Origin: Fimenecus sp045594645 | Lineage (GTDB): Bacteria; Bacillota; Clostridia; Oscillospirales; Acutalibacteraceae | Reading direction: 5' to 3' | DNA length: 64,000 bases | Assembly: GCA_045594645.1 (NCBI GenBank) | Contig: JAZNYY010000043.1 | Span: forward strand, 1 to 64,000 | Shown here: positions 55,448-64,000 of the stretch, piece by piece | Numbering within the stretch: position 1 is the stretch's first letter | How the letters are laid out: each line of letters starts with the position of its first letter | Translations under genes and position numbers: made by a program | The notes under the pieces: generated by a model | Told to the model about the DNA's origin: nothing | What the model saw: only the letters and a program-made list of their open reading frames with translations | Databases searched by the model: none

Positions 55448-57787
55448 ATGGCGAAAAAATATAAAATTCACGAGCTGGCAAAGGATTTTAACATTTCCAG
55501 CAAAATCATTATAGAAAAACTTACAGGCAAGTTTGAGGGCGAAAAGAAATCACAAACTACACTTGAAGACCGTGAGCTTGATTTCATTTTTGATGTAATC
55601 ACAAGCGAGAATTCTGTTAAGAGCTTTGATGACTATTTCAATGCAGCTCCCAAAGAAAAGCCCAAGGCAGAGCCTAAAAAAGAGGCAAAGAAAGAGCAAA
55701 AAGGTGCTGACAACAAGAAACAGCAGAACACTCCTGCTCCACAGAAAAATGATAATCAACCCAAAAAGAAAGAGAAAGACCAGAACAAGCCCATGCAGGC
55801 TCGTACAAAGGGCGAAATGCGTCACATTGACACAAGAGCAAACTCTTTCGATGCTGAAAAATACAATGAAAAATATGAAAACATTGCTCCTGCAAACTCA
55901 CACCAGAGCGATAATATGGTTAAGAAGCAGAAGCTTAAGCAGAAGAGCCAGCAGTATCGCAAGCAGGGTATGAGAAGCGGTAAGAAAGAGACAGAGGCAG
56001 AACGCTTAAAGAGAATTGCCGCCGAAAGAGCAAAGAAGCCCCCTGTAATCACAGTTGGTGACGAAATCACAGTCGGTGAACTCGCATCTCGTCTTAAGAT
56101 GACAGCGGCTGAGGTTATCAAAAAGCTTTTCGCACTTGGTATGATGGCAACTGTTAACGAGGTTATCGACTACGATACCGCTGAAATCGTTGCAACAGAA
56201 CTCGGTGCAAAGGTTAACCGCGAGGTAGTTGTTACTATTGAAGAAAGAATTATCGACGACCACGAGGATGACGAGGCAGACCTTATCACTCGCGACCCCG
56301 TTGTAGTTGTTATGGGTCATGTTGACCACGGTAAGACTTCACTTCTTGACGCAATCAAGAATACAAATGTTACTGCAACAGAGGCAGGCGGTATTACTCA
56401 GCACATCGGTGCTTACAGAGTAAACCTTAACGGTCAGTACATCACATTCCTTGACACACCCGGTCACGCGGCATTCACTTCAATGCGTGCTCGCGGTGCT
56501 CAGGCTACTGATGTTGCAATTCTTGTTGTTGCCGCTGACGACGGTATTATGCCACAGACTATTGAGGCTATTAACCACGCAAAAGCCGCCGAGGTTGACA
56601 TTATTGTTGCAATCAACAAAATGGATAAGCCCGGCACAACAGTTGATAAAATTATGCAGCAGCTCACAGAGCACGGTCTTGTTCCTGAAGAATGGGGCGG
56701 TGACATTATCTGTGTTCCTGTTTCTGCAAAGACACATATGAATATTGACAAGCTTCTTGAAAATGTACTTCTCACCGCTGAAATGCGTGAGCTTAAGGCT
56801 AACCCCAACCGTGCGGCAAAGGGTATCGTTATTGAAGCTCGTCTTGACAAGGGCAAGGGTCCCGTTGCAACTCTTCTTGTTCAAAACGGTACACTCCACG
56901 CAGGCGACATCGTTGTTGCAGGTACTGCAGTTGGTAGAGTTCGTGTTATGCTTGACGACAAGGGCCGCAAGCTTAAGGAGGCAGGTCCTTCAGTTCCCGT
57001 TGAGATTATGGGTCTTGACGAAGTTCCGCAGTCAGGCGATGTGTTCAACGCAGTTTCTGACGAAAAGCTTGCTCGTGAGCTTGTTGAACAGAGAAAGCAA
57101 GAGCAGAAGGAAGAACAGTTCAAGCAGTTCCAGAAGGTTACTCTTGACAACCTGTTCTCATCAATCAACGCAGGTAAGATTAAAACACTCAACATCATCG
57201 TTAAGGCTGATGTTCAGGGCTCAGTTGAAGCAGTTAAGCAGAACCTTGAGAAGCTTTCAAACGAAGAGGTTGCAGTTAAGGTTATTCACGGCGGTGTTGG
57301 TGCAGTTAGCGAATCAGATATTATGCTTGCAAACGCATCAAACGCAATTATTGTAGGCTTCAATGTTCGTCCCGACCCAGTTGCTACTGAAATGGCAGAG
57401 CGTGACGGCGTTGATATGAGAATGTACCGCATTATCTATGACTGTATCGAAGAAATTGAAGATGCTATGAAGGGTATGCTCGCACCTAAATTCCGTGAGG
57501 TTATGCTCGGTCGTATTGAAGTTCGTAATGTATTCAAGCTTTCTTCTGCAGGCACAATTGCTGGTAGCTATGTGCAGAACGGTAAGGTTACAAGAAATGC
57601 ACAAATCCGCGTTGTTCGTGACGGTATTGTTATTGCTGAGGATTCAATTTCATCACTTAAGAGATTTAAGGATGATGTCAAAGAAGTTGCTTCAGGCTAT
57701 GAATGTGGTATTGGTCTTAATAAATTCAACGATGTTAAAGAGGGCGATATTTTTGAAGCCTTCATTATGGAGGAATACAGAGACTAA
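55448..57787 (+). CDS. infB: Translation initiation factor IF-2
   Basis: This 779-residue GTPase delivers initiator tRNA to the 30S subunit. After an N-terminal IF2_N domain there is a long, low-complexity Lys/Glu/Gln-rich linker (about 65-200). A second IF2_N module follows, and the G domain starts near residue 290 with GHVDHGKTS (G1), DTPGHAA (G3) and NKMDKPG (G4). The C-terminal domains include KADVQGSVEAVKQNLEKL. I prefer ATG 55448 to 55442 because CGGAGG is then eight bases away. Its stop overlaps rbfA by one base. Confidence 0.97.
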   Translation: MAKKYKIHELAKDFNISSKIIIEKLTGKFEGEKKSQTTLEDRELDFIFDVITSENSVKSFDDYFNAAPKEKPKAEPKKEAKKEQKGADNKKQQNTPAPQKNDNQPKKKEKDQNKPMQARTKGEMRHIDTRANSFDAEKYNEKYENIAPANSHQSDNMVKKQKLKQKSQQYRKQGMRSGKKETEAERLKRIAAERAKKPPVITVGDEITVGELASRLKMTAAEVIKKLFALGMMATVNEVIDYDTAEIVATELGAKVNREVVVTIEERIIDDHEDDEADLITRDPVVVVMGHVDHGKTSLLDAIKNTNVTATEAGGITQHIGAYRVNLNGQYITFLDTPGHAAFTSMRARGAQATDVAILVVAADDGIMPQTIEAINHAKAAEVDIIVAINKMDKPGTTVDKIMQQLTEHGLVPEEWGGDIICVPVSAKTHMNIDKLLENVLLTAEMRELKANPNRAAKGIVIEARLDKGKGPVATLLVQNGTLHAGDIVVAGTAVGRVRVMLDDKGRKLKEAGPSVPVEIMGLDEVPQSGDVFNAVSDEKLARELVEQRKQEQKEEQFKQFQKVTLDNLFSSINAGKIKTLNIIVKADVQGSVEAVKQNLEKLSNEEVAVKVIHGGVGAVSESDIMLANASNAIIVGFNVRPDPVATEMAERDGVDMRMYRIIYDCIEEIEDAMKGMLAPKFREVMLGRIEVRNVFKLSSAGTIAGSYVQNGKVTRNAQIRVVRDGIVIAEDSISSLKRFKDDVKEVASGYECGIGLNKFNDVKEGDIFEAFIMEEYRD

Positions 57788-58155
57788 TGGCAGGATACAG
57801 AACAGGCAGAGTTTCAGAGGATATCAAGCGTGAAATTGTGGCTATTATCCGCGAATTAAAGGACCCCAGAGTAAGAGACAAAATTCTTACTGTTGTGCGT
57901 GTTGAGGTAAGCTCTGATTTATCTTATGCAAAGGTTTATGTAAGCTCAATGAGTGGCATTGACGATGCAAAAGAGGCAGTTAAGGGACTCACCTCTGCAA
58001 CGGGACTTATCCGCAGAGAAGTAGGAAACAAGCTTCATCTTCGCAAAACTCCCGAACTTAAATTTATTGCTGACGATTCAGTTGAGCACGGTATGGAAAT
58101 CTTTAAAAAGATTGAAAGCACCGTAATCACTGACGAAGAGGACGAAAATGAATAA
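57787..58155 (+). CDS. rbfA: Ribosome-binding factor A
   Basis: This 122-residue KH-like protein binds the 30S subunit during late 16S rRNA maturation. It has RVSEDIKREIVAIIRELKDPRV at the start, VEVSSDLSYAKVYVSSMSG near residue 42 and LHLRKTPELKFIADDSVEHG near 80. The ATG overlaps the infB stop (TAATG) and the 3' end overlaps the next gene by eight bases. Confidence 0.96.
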   Translation: MAGYRTGRVSEDIKREIVAIIRELKDPRVRDKILTVVRVEVSSDLSYAKVYVSSMSGIDDAKEAVKGLTSATGLIRREVGNKLHLRKTPELKFIADDSVEHGMEIFKKIESTVITDEEDENE

Positions 58156-59098
58156 AATTGGTGTTAAAGAGTGTGCTTCACTCTTAAAAGAATTTGATAA
58201 TTATCTTATTCTTTCACATCGCAACCCCGACGGCGACACACTCGGCAGTGCTTTTGCACTTAAGCGTGCGCTTGCCCTCTTGGGTAAAAAATCAATGGTA
58301 CGCTGTATTGACGAAATCCACCCTAAATTTTCATATTTGTGGGCAAACCTCGACAATACAGACATTGAATTCGACAAAATAATAGCAGTTGATGTTGCCG
58401 ATAATAAGCTTTTGGGCGAAGAATTCCAAAAGCTTTACGGCGACCGCGTATGGCTTTGCATTGACCACCATATGTCAAACCGCGAATACGCAGAAAATCT
58501 TCTTTTAGAGGACAGAGCTGCGGCGGCTGTTGTAATTTATGAGGTTATTTGTGAATTGGGCGTTGAAATCACACCCGAAATTGCAAATTGCGTTTACACA
58601 GGTCTTGCAACTGACACAGGCTGTTTTATGTTTTCAAACACCACCCCCACAGTTCACAGAATTGCGGCTGAAATGATGGAAAAAGGCGCAGATTACACTT
58701 TGGTCAACCGTCTTATGTTTGAAACAAAAACTCTCTCATATTTAAAATTAGAGCAGTTGGCAGTAGCTTCAATTGAAAGCTATTTTGATGGTAAATGTGC
58801 AGTTATGACAATCACCCGCAAAATGTTTGAGGAAAGTGGCTCAAGCTCGTCAGAATGTGACGGAATTGCCTCTCTCCCCCGCAAAATCGAGGGTGTTCAG
58901 GTTGGCGTTACAATCCGTGAGCGTCACGACGGCACTTACAAGGTGTCACTTCGCACAGTTGAGCCTATCGACGCGTCAAAAATCTGCGGTAAACTCGGCG
59001 GTGGCGGTCATAACCGTGCCGCAGGCTGTGAATTCGACTGTTCTTTAGAAGAAGCAAAACAGACTTTACTTGAAATTATAGAGGCGGAGCTTAAATGA
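58148..59098 (+). CDS. nrnA: DHH-family nanoRNase / pAp phosphatase
   Basis: This 316-residue phosphoesterase of the DHH/DHHA1 superfamily degrades short RNA oligomers and 3'-phosphoadenosine-5'-phosphate. Metal-binding motifs appear in order: SHRNPDGDTLGSA near residue 25, AVDVADN near 81, IDHHMSN near 105 (the DHH triad) and TDTGCF near 159. The C-terminal DHHA1 domain has GGGGHNRAAGCEF near 280. It is in its conserved place between rbfA and truB, overlapping both. Confidence 0.94.
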   Translation: MNKIGVKECASLLKEFDNYLILSHRNPDGDTLGSAFALKRALALLGKKSMVRCIDEIHPKFSYLWANLDNTDIEFDKIIAVDVADNKLLGEEFQKLYGDRVWLCIDHHMSNREYAENLLLEDRAAAAVVIYEVICELGVEITPEIANCVYTGLATDTGCFMFSNTTPTVHRIAAEMMEKGADYTLVNRLMFETKTLSYLKLEQLAVASIESYFDGKCAVMTITRKMFEESGSSSSECDGIASLPRKIEGVQVGVTIRERHDGTYKVSLRTVEPIDASKICGKLGGGGHNRAAGCEFDCSLEEAKQTLLEIIEAELK

Positions 59099-59985
59099 CA
59101 GGCATAATTTGTCTTGACAAACCGCGTGATATGTCATCATTTATGGCAGTAAAGCGTGCATCGCGAATTCTCGGCGTAAAAAAGGCGGGGCATACGGGAA
59201 CTCTCGACCCAATGGCTACGGGAGTGCTCGTAATTATGCTCGGTCACTGCACACGCTTTATTGAGCTTTTGCCTGAGCATCGCAAATCTTACACCGCAAG
59301 GGTAAAACTAGGTATTACAACCGATACTCTTGACATTACGGGTGAGGTTTTATCGACAAATGATGTTAATGTGACAAAAGAGCAGTTGTTATTTGCCGGT
59401 GCACAGTTCAAGGGTGAGATTTTGCAGACTCCCCCAATGTATTCGGCGCTGAAAAAAGACGGTGAACGCCTTTATGATTTGGCGCGAAAGGGAATTGAAG
59501 TCGCCCGAGAGCAGAGAAAAATCACAATAGAAAAATTAGAAATCTATGATTTTGACGGCGTTGAATTTTCAATGGATGTTACCTGCTCGGCGGGTACATA
59601 TATCCGTTCACTTTGTGACGACATCGGTAAAGTGCTCGGTTGCGGTGCTATTATGACAGAGCTTCGCAGAACAGAGGCAAACGGGTTTTCAATTGATAAT
59701 TCCGTTACTTTGGAAAAGCTTGAAAAGCTTGTCAGTGAAAACAAGACTGAAGGTATAATCACATCAGTTGAAAAAGCACTTATGAGCTACCCCGAAATCA
59801 TGGTAACAAAGCCTCAGGCAAACCGTTTTCACAACGGCGGTGCGTTAGATTATGAGCGCTTGCACGGTGACTACCCCACTGGAATTTACCGTGTTTATTC
59901 CCCCGAAAAAGTTCTTTTGGGACTTGGCGAAATCAACACAGACAAAGGCAACCTTGAAGTCAGGAGGGTGCTTATAAATGAATAA
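59095..59985 (+). CDS. truB: tRNA pseudouridine(55) synthase
   Basis: This 296-residue enzyme converts U55 of the T loop to pseudouridine. The catalytic motif is GHTGTLDPMATGVL with nucleophile Asp38; other marks are LDKPRDMSS at the start and the YIRSLCDDIG block near residue 170. A C-terminal PUA-like domain is present. It overlaps the preceding gene by four bases and ribF by eight. Confidence 0.96.
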   Translation: MTGIICLDKPRDMSSFMAVKRASRILGVKKAGHTGTLDPMATGVLVIMLGHCTRFIELLPEHRKSYTARVKLGITTDTLDITGEVLSTNDVNVTKEQLLFAGAQFKGEILQTPPMYSALKKDGERLYDLARKGIEVAREQRKITIEKLEIYDFDGVEFSMDVTCSAGTYIRSLCDDIGKVLGCGAIMTELRRTEANGFSIDNSVTLEKLEKLVSENKTEGIITSVEKALMSYPEIMVTKPQANRFHNGGALDYERLHGDYPTGIYRVYSPEKVLLGLGEINTDKGNLEVRRVLINE

Positions 59986-60865
59986 ACTCGCATTGGCACT
60001 TGGCACCTTTGACGGCTTACATAAAGGTCATTTGCAGGTGCTTGAGGTCACACAAAAATTCGCATTGCAAGGACTTGTGCCCGCAATATTGATGTTCGAT
60101 TGTCATCCATTAAAAGCAGTCAAGGGTATTTCTCCCCCGCTACTTATAACGCAAGAGGACAAAGAGGACTTTGTTAAGAAAATGGGACTTTTACCCGTGC
60201 CCGTAAGCTTTAATGAAATCCGTCAGCTTTCTCCCGAAGAATTCGTGACAGAAATTCTCATTAAAAGATTTAACGCAGGGGCAGTTATAAGCGGAGAGAA
60301 TTTTCATTTTGGAAAATGCGGTGCAGGTAACAGTAAAATACTCGCTGAGCTTTGCGATAAGTATGATATAATATACAAGCAGGCTGAAAATATTTATTAC
60401 GATGACGAGCTTGTAAGCTCAACGCGTATCCGCCAAGCACTCGAAAACGGTGAAATCGAAAAGGCTAATGAAATGCTCGGTCGCAATTTTTCATACGATT
60501 TTCTTGTGGTTGAGGGTAACAAAATCGGCAAAAAATATTTCGGATTTCCAACAATCAATCAGCATTTCCCCGCTGATTTTGTAGAGCTTAAGCACGGCGT
60601 TTACGCATCACAAACCAAGGTTGACGGCGAAATTTATCCGTCAGTTACAAACTTTGGTTGCCACCCCACAATCGGCGGTGATAAAGTCTTAAGTGAAACC
60701 TGTATTTTAGGCTTTGACGGTAATCTTTACAACCGAAGAATTAAGGTTGAGCTTCTTAAATTTTTAAGAGGCGAAAAAAAGTTTAATTCTAAAGAAGAAT
60801 TAAAAGAGCAAATTGATAAAGACAGTAAATTAGCTATCAAGATTTTTGATAGTAAAAATAAATAA
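59978..60865 (+). CDS. ribF: Bifunctional riboflavin kinase/FMN adenylyltransferase
   Basis: This 295-residue enzyme phosphorylates riboflavin to FMN and adenylates FMN to FAD. The N-terminal nucleotidyltransferase domain has LGTFDGLHKGHLQVL near residue 7 and SSTRIRQALENGEIEKANEMLGR near 147; the kinase domain has KKYFGFPTIN near 183 and GVYASQ and TNFGCHPT near 208-226. FMN made here would serve the Rnf flavoproteins, but that is a general link. It ends the rimP operon. Confidence 0.96.
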   Translation: MNKLALALGTFDGLHKGHLQVLEVTQKFALQGLVPAILMFDCHPLKAVKGISPPLLITQEDKEDFVKKMGLLPVPVSFNEIRQLSPEEFVTEILIKRFNAGAVISGENFHFGKCGAGNSKILAELCDKYDIIYKQAENIYYDDELVSSTRIRQALENGEIEKANEMLGRNFSYDFLVVEGNKIGKKYFGFPTINQHFPADFVELKHGVYASQTKVDGEIYPSVTNFGCHPTIGGDKVLSETCILGFDGNLYNRRIKVELLKFLRGEKKFNSKEELKEQIDKDSKLAIKIFDSKNK

Positions 60866-60881
60866 TGAAAGGGAAATTTTT

Positions 60882-62090
60882 ATGACACAATTTTACAAGG
60901 CATATTGCAGAGTATTCCAGAAAGTAATGTTTGTTATGGAGTGCTTCTTACCCTGGGGCGAGCCATTTATGCTCACAGGACCCGGAAGTATCCGCAAGCT
61001 CCCAAATCTTATTAAAGAAAAGGGACTCAAGAAAGTGCTTATCGTAACAGATAAGGGACTTACTTCTCTTGGACTTTTGAACTCTCTCTATGAAGAGATG
61101 GACAACGCAGGCGTTGAGTATGTTGTTTATGACGGCACTCAGCCCAACCCCACAATTGAAAACATTGAAGAAGCAAAGGATATGTATCTTCAGAACAATT
61201 GTCAGGGTATTATCGCATTCGGTGGCGGCTCACCAATGGACTGTGCAAAGATTGCAGCAGCAAGAGTTGTTAAACCCCGTCAGCCCGTTGAGAAAATGCG
61301 CGGACTTATGAAAATTCTTCATCCGCTGCCCCCATTCTTCGCAGTTCCCACAACTGCAGGTACAGGTTCAGAATGCACACTTGCAGCGGTTGTTTCAAAC
61401 TCAAAAACACACGAAAAGAATGCTTGTAATGACCCATTCCTTCGTCCCCGTTATGCAGTATTTGACCCTGAGCTTACAGTGGGGCTTCCTCCTCATATCA
61501 CATCAACAACAGGTATGGACGCTCTTACTCATGCGGTTGAAGCATACATAGGCAAGAGCAATGTGAAATCAACTGCAAACTATGCTGAAAAGGCAACAAA
61601 GATGATTTTTGAAAATCTTGAAGTTGCATACACAGACGGCAAGAACATTGAAGCAAGAAATCAAATGCTCCTCGCTTCTTTCTATGCAGGTATGGCATTT
61701 ACTCGCGCTTATGTTGGTTATGTTCACGCAATTGCTCATAACCTTGGTGGTCAGTACGGAATCCCCCACGGTCTTGCAAATGCAGTTATTCTCCCCGTAG
61801 TTCTCGAAAGCTATGGCGAGGCAGTTTATGACAGACTTGCTCGTCTTGCTGACATCGTTGGTCTTGAGGGTAATTCAAACGAAGAAAAAGCAAAGAAATT
61901 CATTGCTGAAATCTACGCAATGAATGAGAGAATGGGAATTCCCAAGGGCTTTGCACAGATTCAGGAAAAGGATATTCCGATTATCGTTGAGCGCGCGCTT
62001 AAAGAGGGCAACCCACTCTACCCCGTTCCCGTAATCTACGGCGAAGAAGAAATGACAGCAATTGTTAAATCATTGATGATTAAGGAATAA
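60882..62090 (+). CDS. Iron-containing alcohol dehydrogenase
   Basis: This protein of about 402 residues is a group III metal-dependent alcohol dehydrogenase. It has the dinucleotide motif FGGGSPMDCAK near residue 106, the PTTAGTGSE block near 155, and the iron ligands Asp (TTGMDALTHAVEAY, His near 215) and His in HAIAHNLGGQYGIPHG near 285-300. The substrate may be ethanol, butanol or a diol; the sequence cannot tell. The start at 60882 follows AAAGGGA; an earlier ATG would overlap ribF. A palindromic repeat begins four bases after the stop. Confidence 0.9.
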   Translation: MTQFYKAYCRVFQKVMFVMECFLPWGEPFMLTGPGSIRKLPNLIKEKGLKKVLIVTDKGLTSLGLLNSLYEEMDNAGVEYVVYDGTQPNPTIENIEEAKDMYLQNNCQGIIAFGGGSPMDCAKIAAARVVKPRQPVEKMRGLMKILHPLPPFFAVPTTAGTGSECTLAAVVSNSKTHEKNACNDPFLRPRYAVFDPELTVGLPPHITSTTGMDALTHAVEAYIGKSNVKSTANYAEKATKMIFENLEVAYTDGKNIEARNQMLLASFYAGMAFTRAYVGYVHAIAHNLGGQYGIPHGLANAVILPVVLESYGEAVYDRLARLADIVGLEGNSNEEKAKKFIAEIYAMNERMGIPKGFAQIQEKDIPIIVERALKEGNPLYPVPVIYGEEEMTAIVKSLMIKE

Positions 62091-62094
62091 AAAA

Positions 62095-62226
62095 GCCTTC
62101 CCCTTGAGGGGAAGGTGGATTTGCCACAAGGCAAAGACGGATGAGGTGGAAAAGCAATTATAACGGATACTTCGTATCCTACACCTCATCAGTCACTTCG
62201 TGACAGCTTCTCCTCAAGGAGAAGCC
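62095..62226. repeat. Palindromic repeat element, copy C
   Basis: This 132-bp element has the same plan as copy B: hairpin CTTCCCCTTGAGGGGAAG (62097-62114), variable hairpin TTGCC-ACAA-GGCAA, GATGAGGTG (62140-62148) mirrored by CACCTCATC (62182-62190), central GGATAC-TTC-GTATCC (62165-62179), GTCACTTCGTGAC, and CTTCTCCTCAAGGAGAAG. It lies just beyond the 3' end of the DUF559 gene. Confidence 0.9.
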
Positions 62227-62230
62227 TTTT

Positions 62231-62584
62231 TTATTGCAAATTAAGATGTCTCATTATATCAGTACACACACCGTAGAAATTTGTATTCACATCATAATTT
62301 GAATATCTTAAAACTGTTAATCCTAACGACTTTAAGAATTCATCTCGTTTAGCATCATTTTTTTTGCCTTGTTCTTCAAAATGTTGCGAACCGTCAAGTT
62401 CAATTATGATTTTTGCTTCTGCACAATAAAAATCTACAATATAATTACCTATCACTTTCTGTCTGTTGATTGTGATAGGTAATTCTTTTAAGAAGTTATA
62501 CCAAAGATGCCTTTCCTCTTTAGTCATATTCTTTCGTAATTCCTGTGCATTAGCGGTTAATTTTGGATTGTTGGTTTTATTCAC
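62231..62584 (-). CDS. DUF559 domain putative endonuclease, GTG start
   Basis: This 117-residue protein belongs to DUF559, a Vsr/PD-(D/E)xK-like nuclease family. The core reads IGNYIVDFYCAEAKIIIELDGSQHFE near residues 45-70, with candidate catalytic Asp and Glu, followed by DAKRDEFLKSLGLTVLRYSN. Family members are often found next to mobile or defence genes; their activity is largely untested. The start is GTG at 62584. Its ribosome binding site GATGAGGTG (62598-62590) is the conserved inner motif of the flanking palindromic repeat, so repeat and gene appear to belong together. Confidence 0.85.
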   Translation of the reverse strand: MNKTNNPKLTANAQELRKNMTKEERHLWYNFLKELPITINRQKVIGNYIVDFYCAEAKIIIELDGSQHFEEQGKKNDAKRDEFLKSLGLTVLRYSNYDVNTNFYGVCTDIMRHLNLQ

Positions 62585-62589
62585 AATAA

Positions 62590-62636
62590 CACCTCATCCG
62601 TCACCTACGGTGACACCTTCCCCTCAAGGGGAAGGC
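62590..62636. repeat. Palindromic repeat half module D
   Basis: CACCTCATC (62590-62598), GTCACC-TAC-GGTGAC (62600-62613 region) and CTTCCCCTCAAGGGGAAG (62617-62634) repeat the terminal module of copies B and C in opposite orientation. The stretch acts as the 5' leader of the DUF559 gene. Confidence 0.85.
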
Positions 62637-62651
62637 ATTTCCGCATTGATT

Positions 62652-64000
62652 TTACTTACTACTTATCTTACTAATACTCTCTTCAAGCATTGCAAGTTTT
62701 TCGTTGTATTTTGCCAGCTTTTCGCGTTGCTCGTTAACAACTGCTTCGGGGGCTTTTGCTACGAAGCCTGCATTGTTGAGCTTACCTGAAACGAACGCGA
62801 TTTCTTTCTCAACTGCTTTCTTTTCTTTCTGAAGTCTTTCGAGCTCTGCCTTGAAGTCAACAAGCTCATCCATTGGGATAAAGAGTCTTGCGTCTTCTGT
62901 GATAATCGCAACAGCCTCATCATTTTCATAGCCCTTAACGATTTCAACTTCAGAAGCAGAAGCGAGTCTTACAAAGAAGTTTGCACCTTCACTGAAGGTC
63001 TTTTCGTAGGCAGTTTCAATGAAAATCTTTGCTTTCTTTGATGGCGGAACATTCATTTCTGCACGGCGATTACGAACTGCCTTAATTGCGGTCATAACTC
63101 TTTCCATTTCATTTTCTTCAGCCTTGAATGAGAGTTCATCGCTGAATACGGGCCACTGAGAAATCATAATTGAGTCGCCATCGTGAGGTAATGTCTGCCA
63201 AATTTCTTCTGTGATAAATGGCATAAATGGGTGAAGAAGCTTGAGCGTATTTGACATTACATAAACAAGAACTGCTTTAACAGTTGCCTTTGCAGTTGCG
63301 CATTCACCATTAAGACGGATTTTTGCAATTTCGATATACCAATCGCAGAATACATCCCAAATAAAGTCATAAAGCTTCTGTACAGCAAGACCGAGTTCAA
63401 ACTTTTCAAGTGAGTCTGTAACATCTTTTACAAGGTCATTATATTTTGACAAAATCCACTTATCTTCAATAGCAAGATTCTTTGGCACATAAGGTGCATA
63501 TTCGTTTTCATCAAGGTTCATAAGGATGAAACGAGCAGCATTCCAAATCTTGTTAGCAAAGTTTCTACTTGCCTCAACCTTTTCGTCAGAGAAACGCATA
63601 TCGTTTCCGGGGCTGTTACCTGTTGCAAGAGTAAAGCGGAGTGCGTCAGCACCGTACTGGTCGATAATCTCAAGTGGGTCAATACCGTTACCGAGAGATT
63701 TTGACATCTTTCTACCTTGAGCATCACGAACAAGACCGTGAATAAGAACAGTGACAAAAGGAACTTTTCCTGTGTACTCAAGAGCAGAGAAAATCATACG
63801 AGATACCCAGAAGCCGATAATATCATAGCCTGTTACAAGGGTATTTGTTGGGTAATAATGCTTCAAATCCTCTGTCTGCTCAGGCCAACCAAGTGTTGAG
63901 AATGGCCAGAGTGCTGATGAGAACCAAGTATCAAGTGTGTCTTCATCTTGACGGATATTCGCACTGTTACATTTTGGACAAGCTGTCAAATGCTCTTTTG
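62652..64000 (-). CDS. valS: Valyl-tRNA synthetase (N-terminus outside window)
   Basis: The minus-strand frame is open from the right edge and encodes about 449 C-terminal residues. The first in-window residues contain TACPKCNSANI, a zinc-binding knuckle, then DTWFSSALWPFSTLGWP, a ValRS signature, and KMSKSLGNGIDP, the class I KMSKS loop. The anticodon-binding domain follows, and the protein ends in the valine-specific C-terminal coiled coil (FKAELERLQKEKKAVEKEIA). The start and HIGH motif lie beyond 64000. The 3' end is 15 bases from the DUF559 repeat element. Confidence 0.96.
   Translation of the reverse strand, partial: KEHLTACPKCNSANIRQDEDTLDTWFSSALWPFSTLGWPEQTEDLKHYYPTNTLVTGYDIIGFWVSRMIFSALEYTGKVPFVTVLIHGLVRDAQGRKMSKSLGNGIDPLEIIDQYGADALRFTLATGNSPGNDMRFSDEKVEASRNFANKIWNAARFILMNLDENEYAPYVPKNLAIEDKWILSKYNDLVKDVTDSLEKFELGLAVQKLYDFIWDVFCDWYIEIAKIRLNGECATAKATVKAVLVYVMSNTLKLLHPFMPFITEEIWQTLPHDGDSIMISQWPVFSDELSFKAEENEMERVMTAIKAVRNRRAEMNVPPSKKAKIFIETAYEKTFSEGANFFVRLASASEVEIVKGYENDEAVAIITEDARLFIPMDELVDFKAELERLQKEKKAVEKEIAFVSGKLNNAGFVAKAPEAVVNEQREKLAKYNEKLAMLEESISKISSK

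Larger units (their letters stand above)
62095..62636. mobile_element. Putative DUF559-carrying palindromic element
   Basis: A 542-bp unit contains copy C, the DUF559 gene (62231-62584, minus strand) and a half module D (62590-62636). The outermost 23 bases, 62095-62117 and 62614-62636, are identical inverted repeats. The gene fills the space between the repeats almost to the base: its stop is four bases from copy C and its start is six bases from half module D. No target-site duplication could be defined by eye. Confidence 0.55.

Noticed and set aside
1..64000. tRNA or rRNA genes
   Set aside because: I looked through the intergenic stretches for T-loop and acceptor-stem patterns and found none that could be supported.

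Overview
The window looks like a chromosomal segment of a low-GC, spore-forming anaerobe of the class Clostridia, probably a gut lineage near Oscillospirales or Christensenellales (the lineage is inference). The evidence is Gram-positive Shine-Dalgarno sites, the spore-specific dipicolinate synthase pair dpaAB behind a SigK-type promoter, an Rnf complex, a K+-type membrane pyrophosphatase, two sortase-type surface proteins and several small palindromic repeat families. No rRNA, tRNA, CRISPR array or complete prophage is visible.

Layout. 1-2157 (-): rnfD (cut by the window edge) and rnfC. 2456-11647 (+): a ten-gene Mrp/Mbh-type cation antiporter operon with four antiporter-like subunits, then tspO and an MFS gene. 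13775-18305 (-): galT2, a secreted alpha/beta hydrolase and an S1-domain protein. 18436-23573 (+): DUF951, prfA, an unknown membrane protein, tsaC/Sua5, coaE and an M18 aminopeptidase. 23642-25058 (-): dpaB and dpaA. 25185-27225 (+): murC and ung. 27270-34322 (-): a transporter and a GH13 glucosidase, then eda, kdgK, an SDR fructuronate/mannonate reductase and uxuA (Ashwell hexuronate pathway). 34413-41771: a histidine phosphatase, an XRE regulator, and a minus-strand cluster rlmB, degenerate P-type ATPase, mgtC, trmN6, rsmI. 42057-46918 (-): a GatD-like/MurT-like pair, a RING-finger membrane protein and hppA. 47175-51829: a compact phage-derived lysis and receptor module with a LexA-type box, next to a divergent XRE pair that shares three operator-like palindromes at exact 30-bp spacing. 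51967-53103: a sortase-type surface protein and a small orphan. 53305-60865 (+): the classic rimP-nusA-ylxR-ylxQ-infB-rbfA-nrnA-truB-ribF operon. 60882-64000: iron-dependent alcohol dehydrogenase, a DUF559 nuclease gene inside palindromic repeats, and the 3' part of valS.

How it fits together. Rnf, the Mrp-type antiporter and a pyrophosphatase carrying the DLYESY sequence of sodium pumps point to an energy economy with a strong sodium component. The uxu-kdg-eda genes feed hexuronates to pyruvate and glyceraldehyde-3-phosphate.

The most unusual items are: (1) a phage-type cassette of sigma-like regulator, small protein, BppU-collagen-SGNH tail protein, GH25 lysozyme, XhlA and holin, with no head, portal or terminase gene, behind a promoter carrying a perfect CGAAC-N4-GTTCG box; (2) a roughly 540-bp unit in which a DUF559 nuclease gene lies between palindromic repeat modules with identical 23-bp terminal inverted repeats, and one module supplies its ribosome binding site; (3) an intact 929-residue P-type ATPase-like protein without the catalytic motifs, next to mgtC; (4) a MurT/GatD-like pair whose amidotransferase lacks the expected Cys and His.
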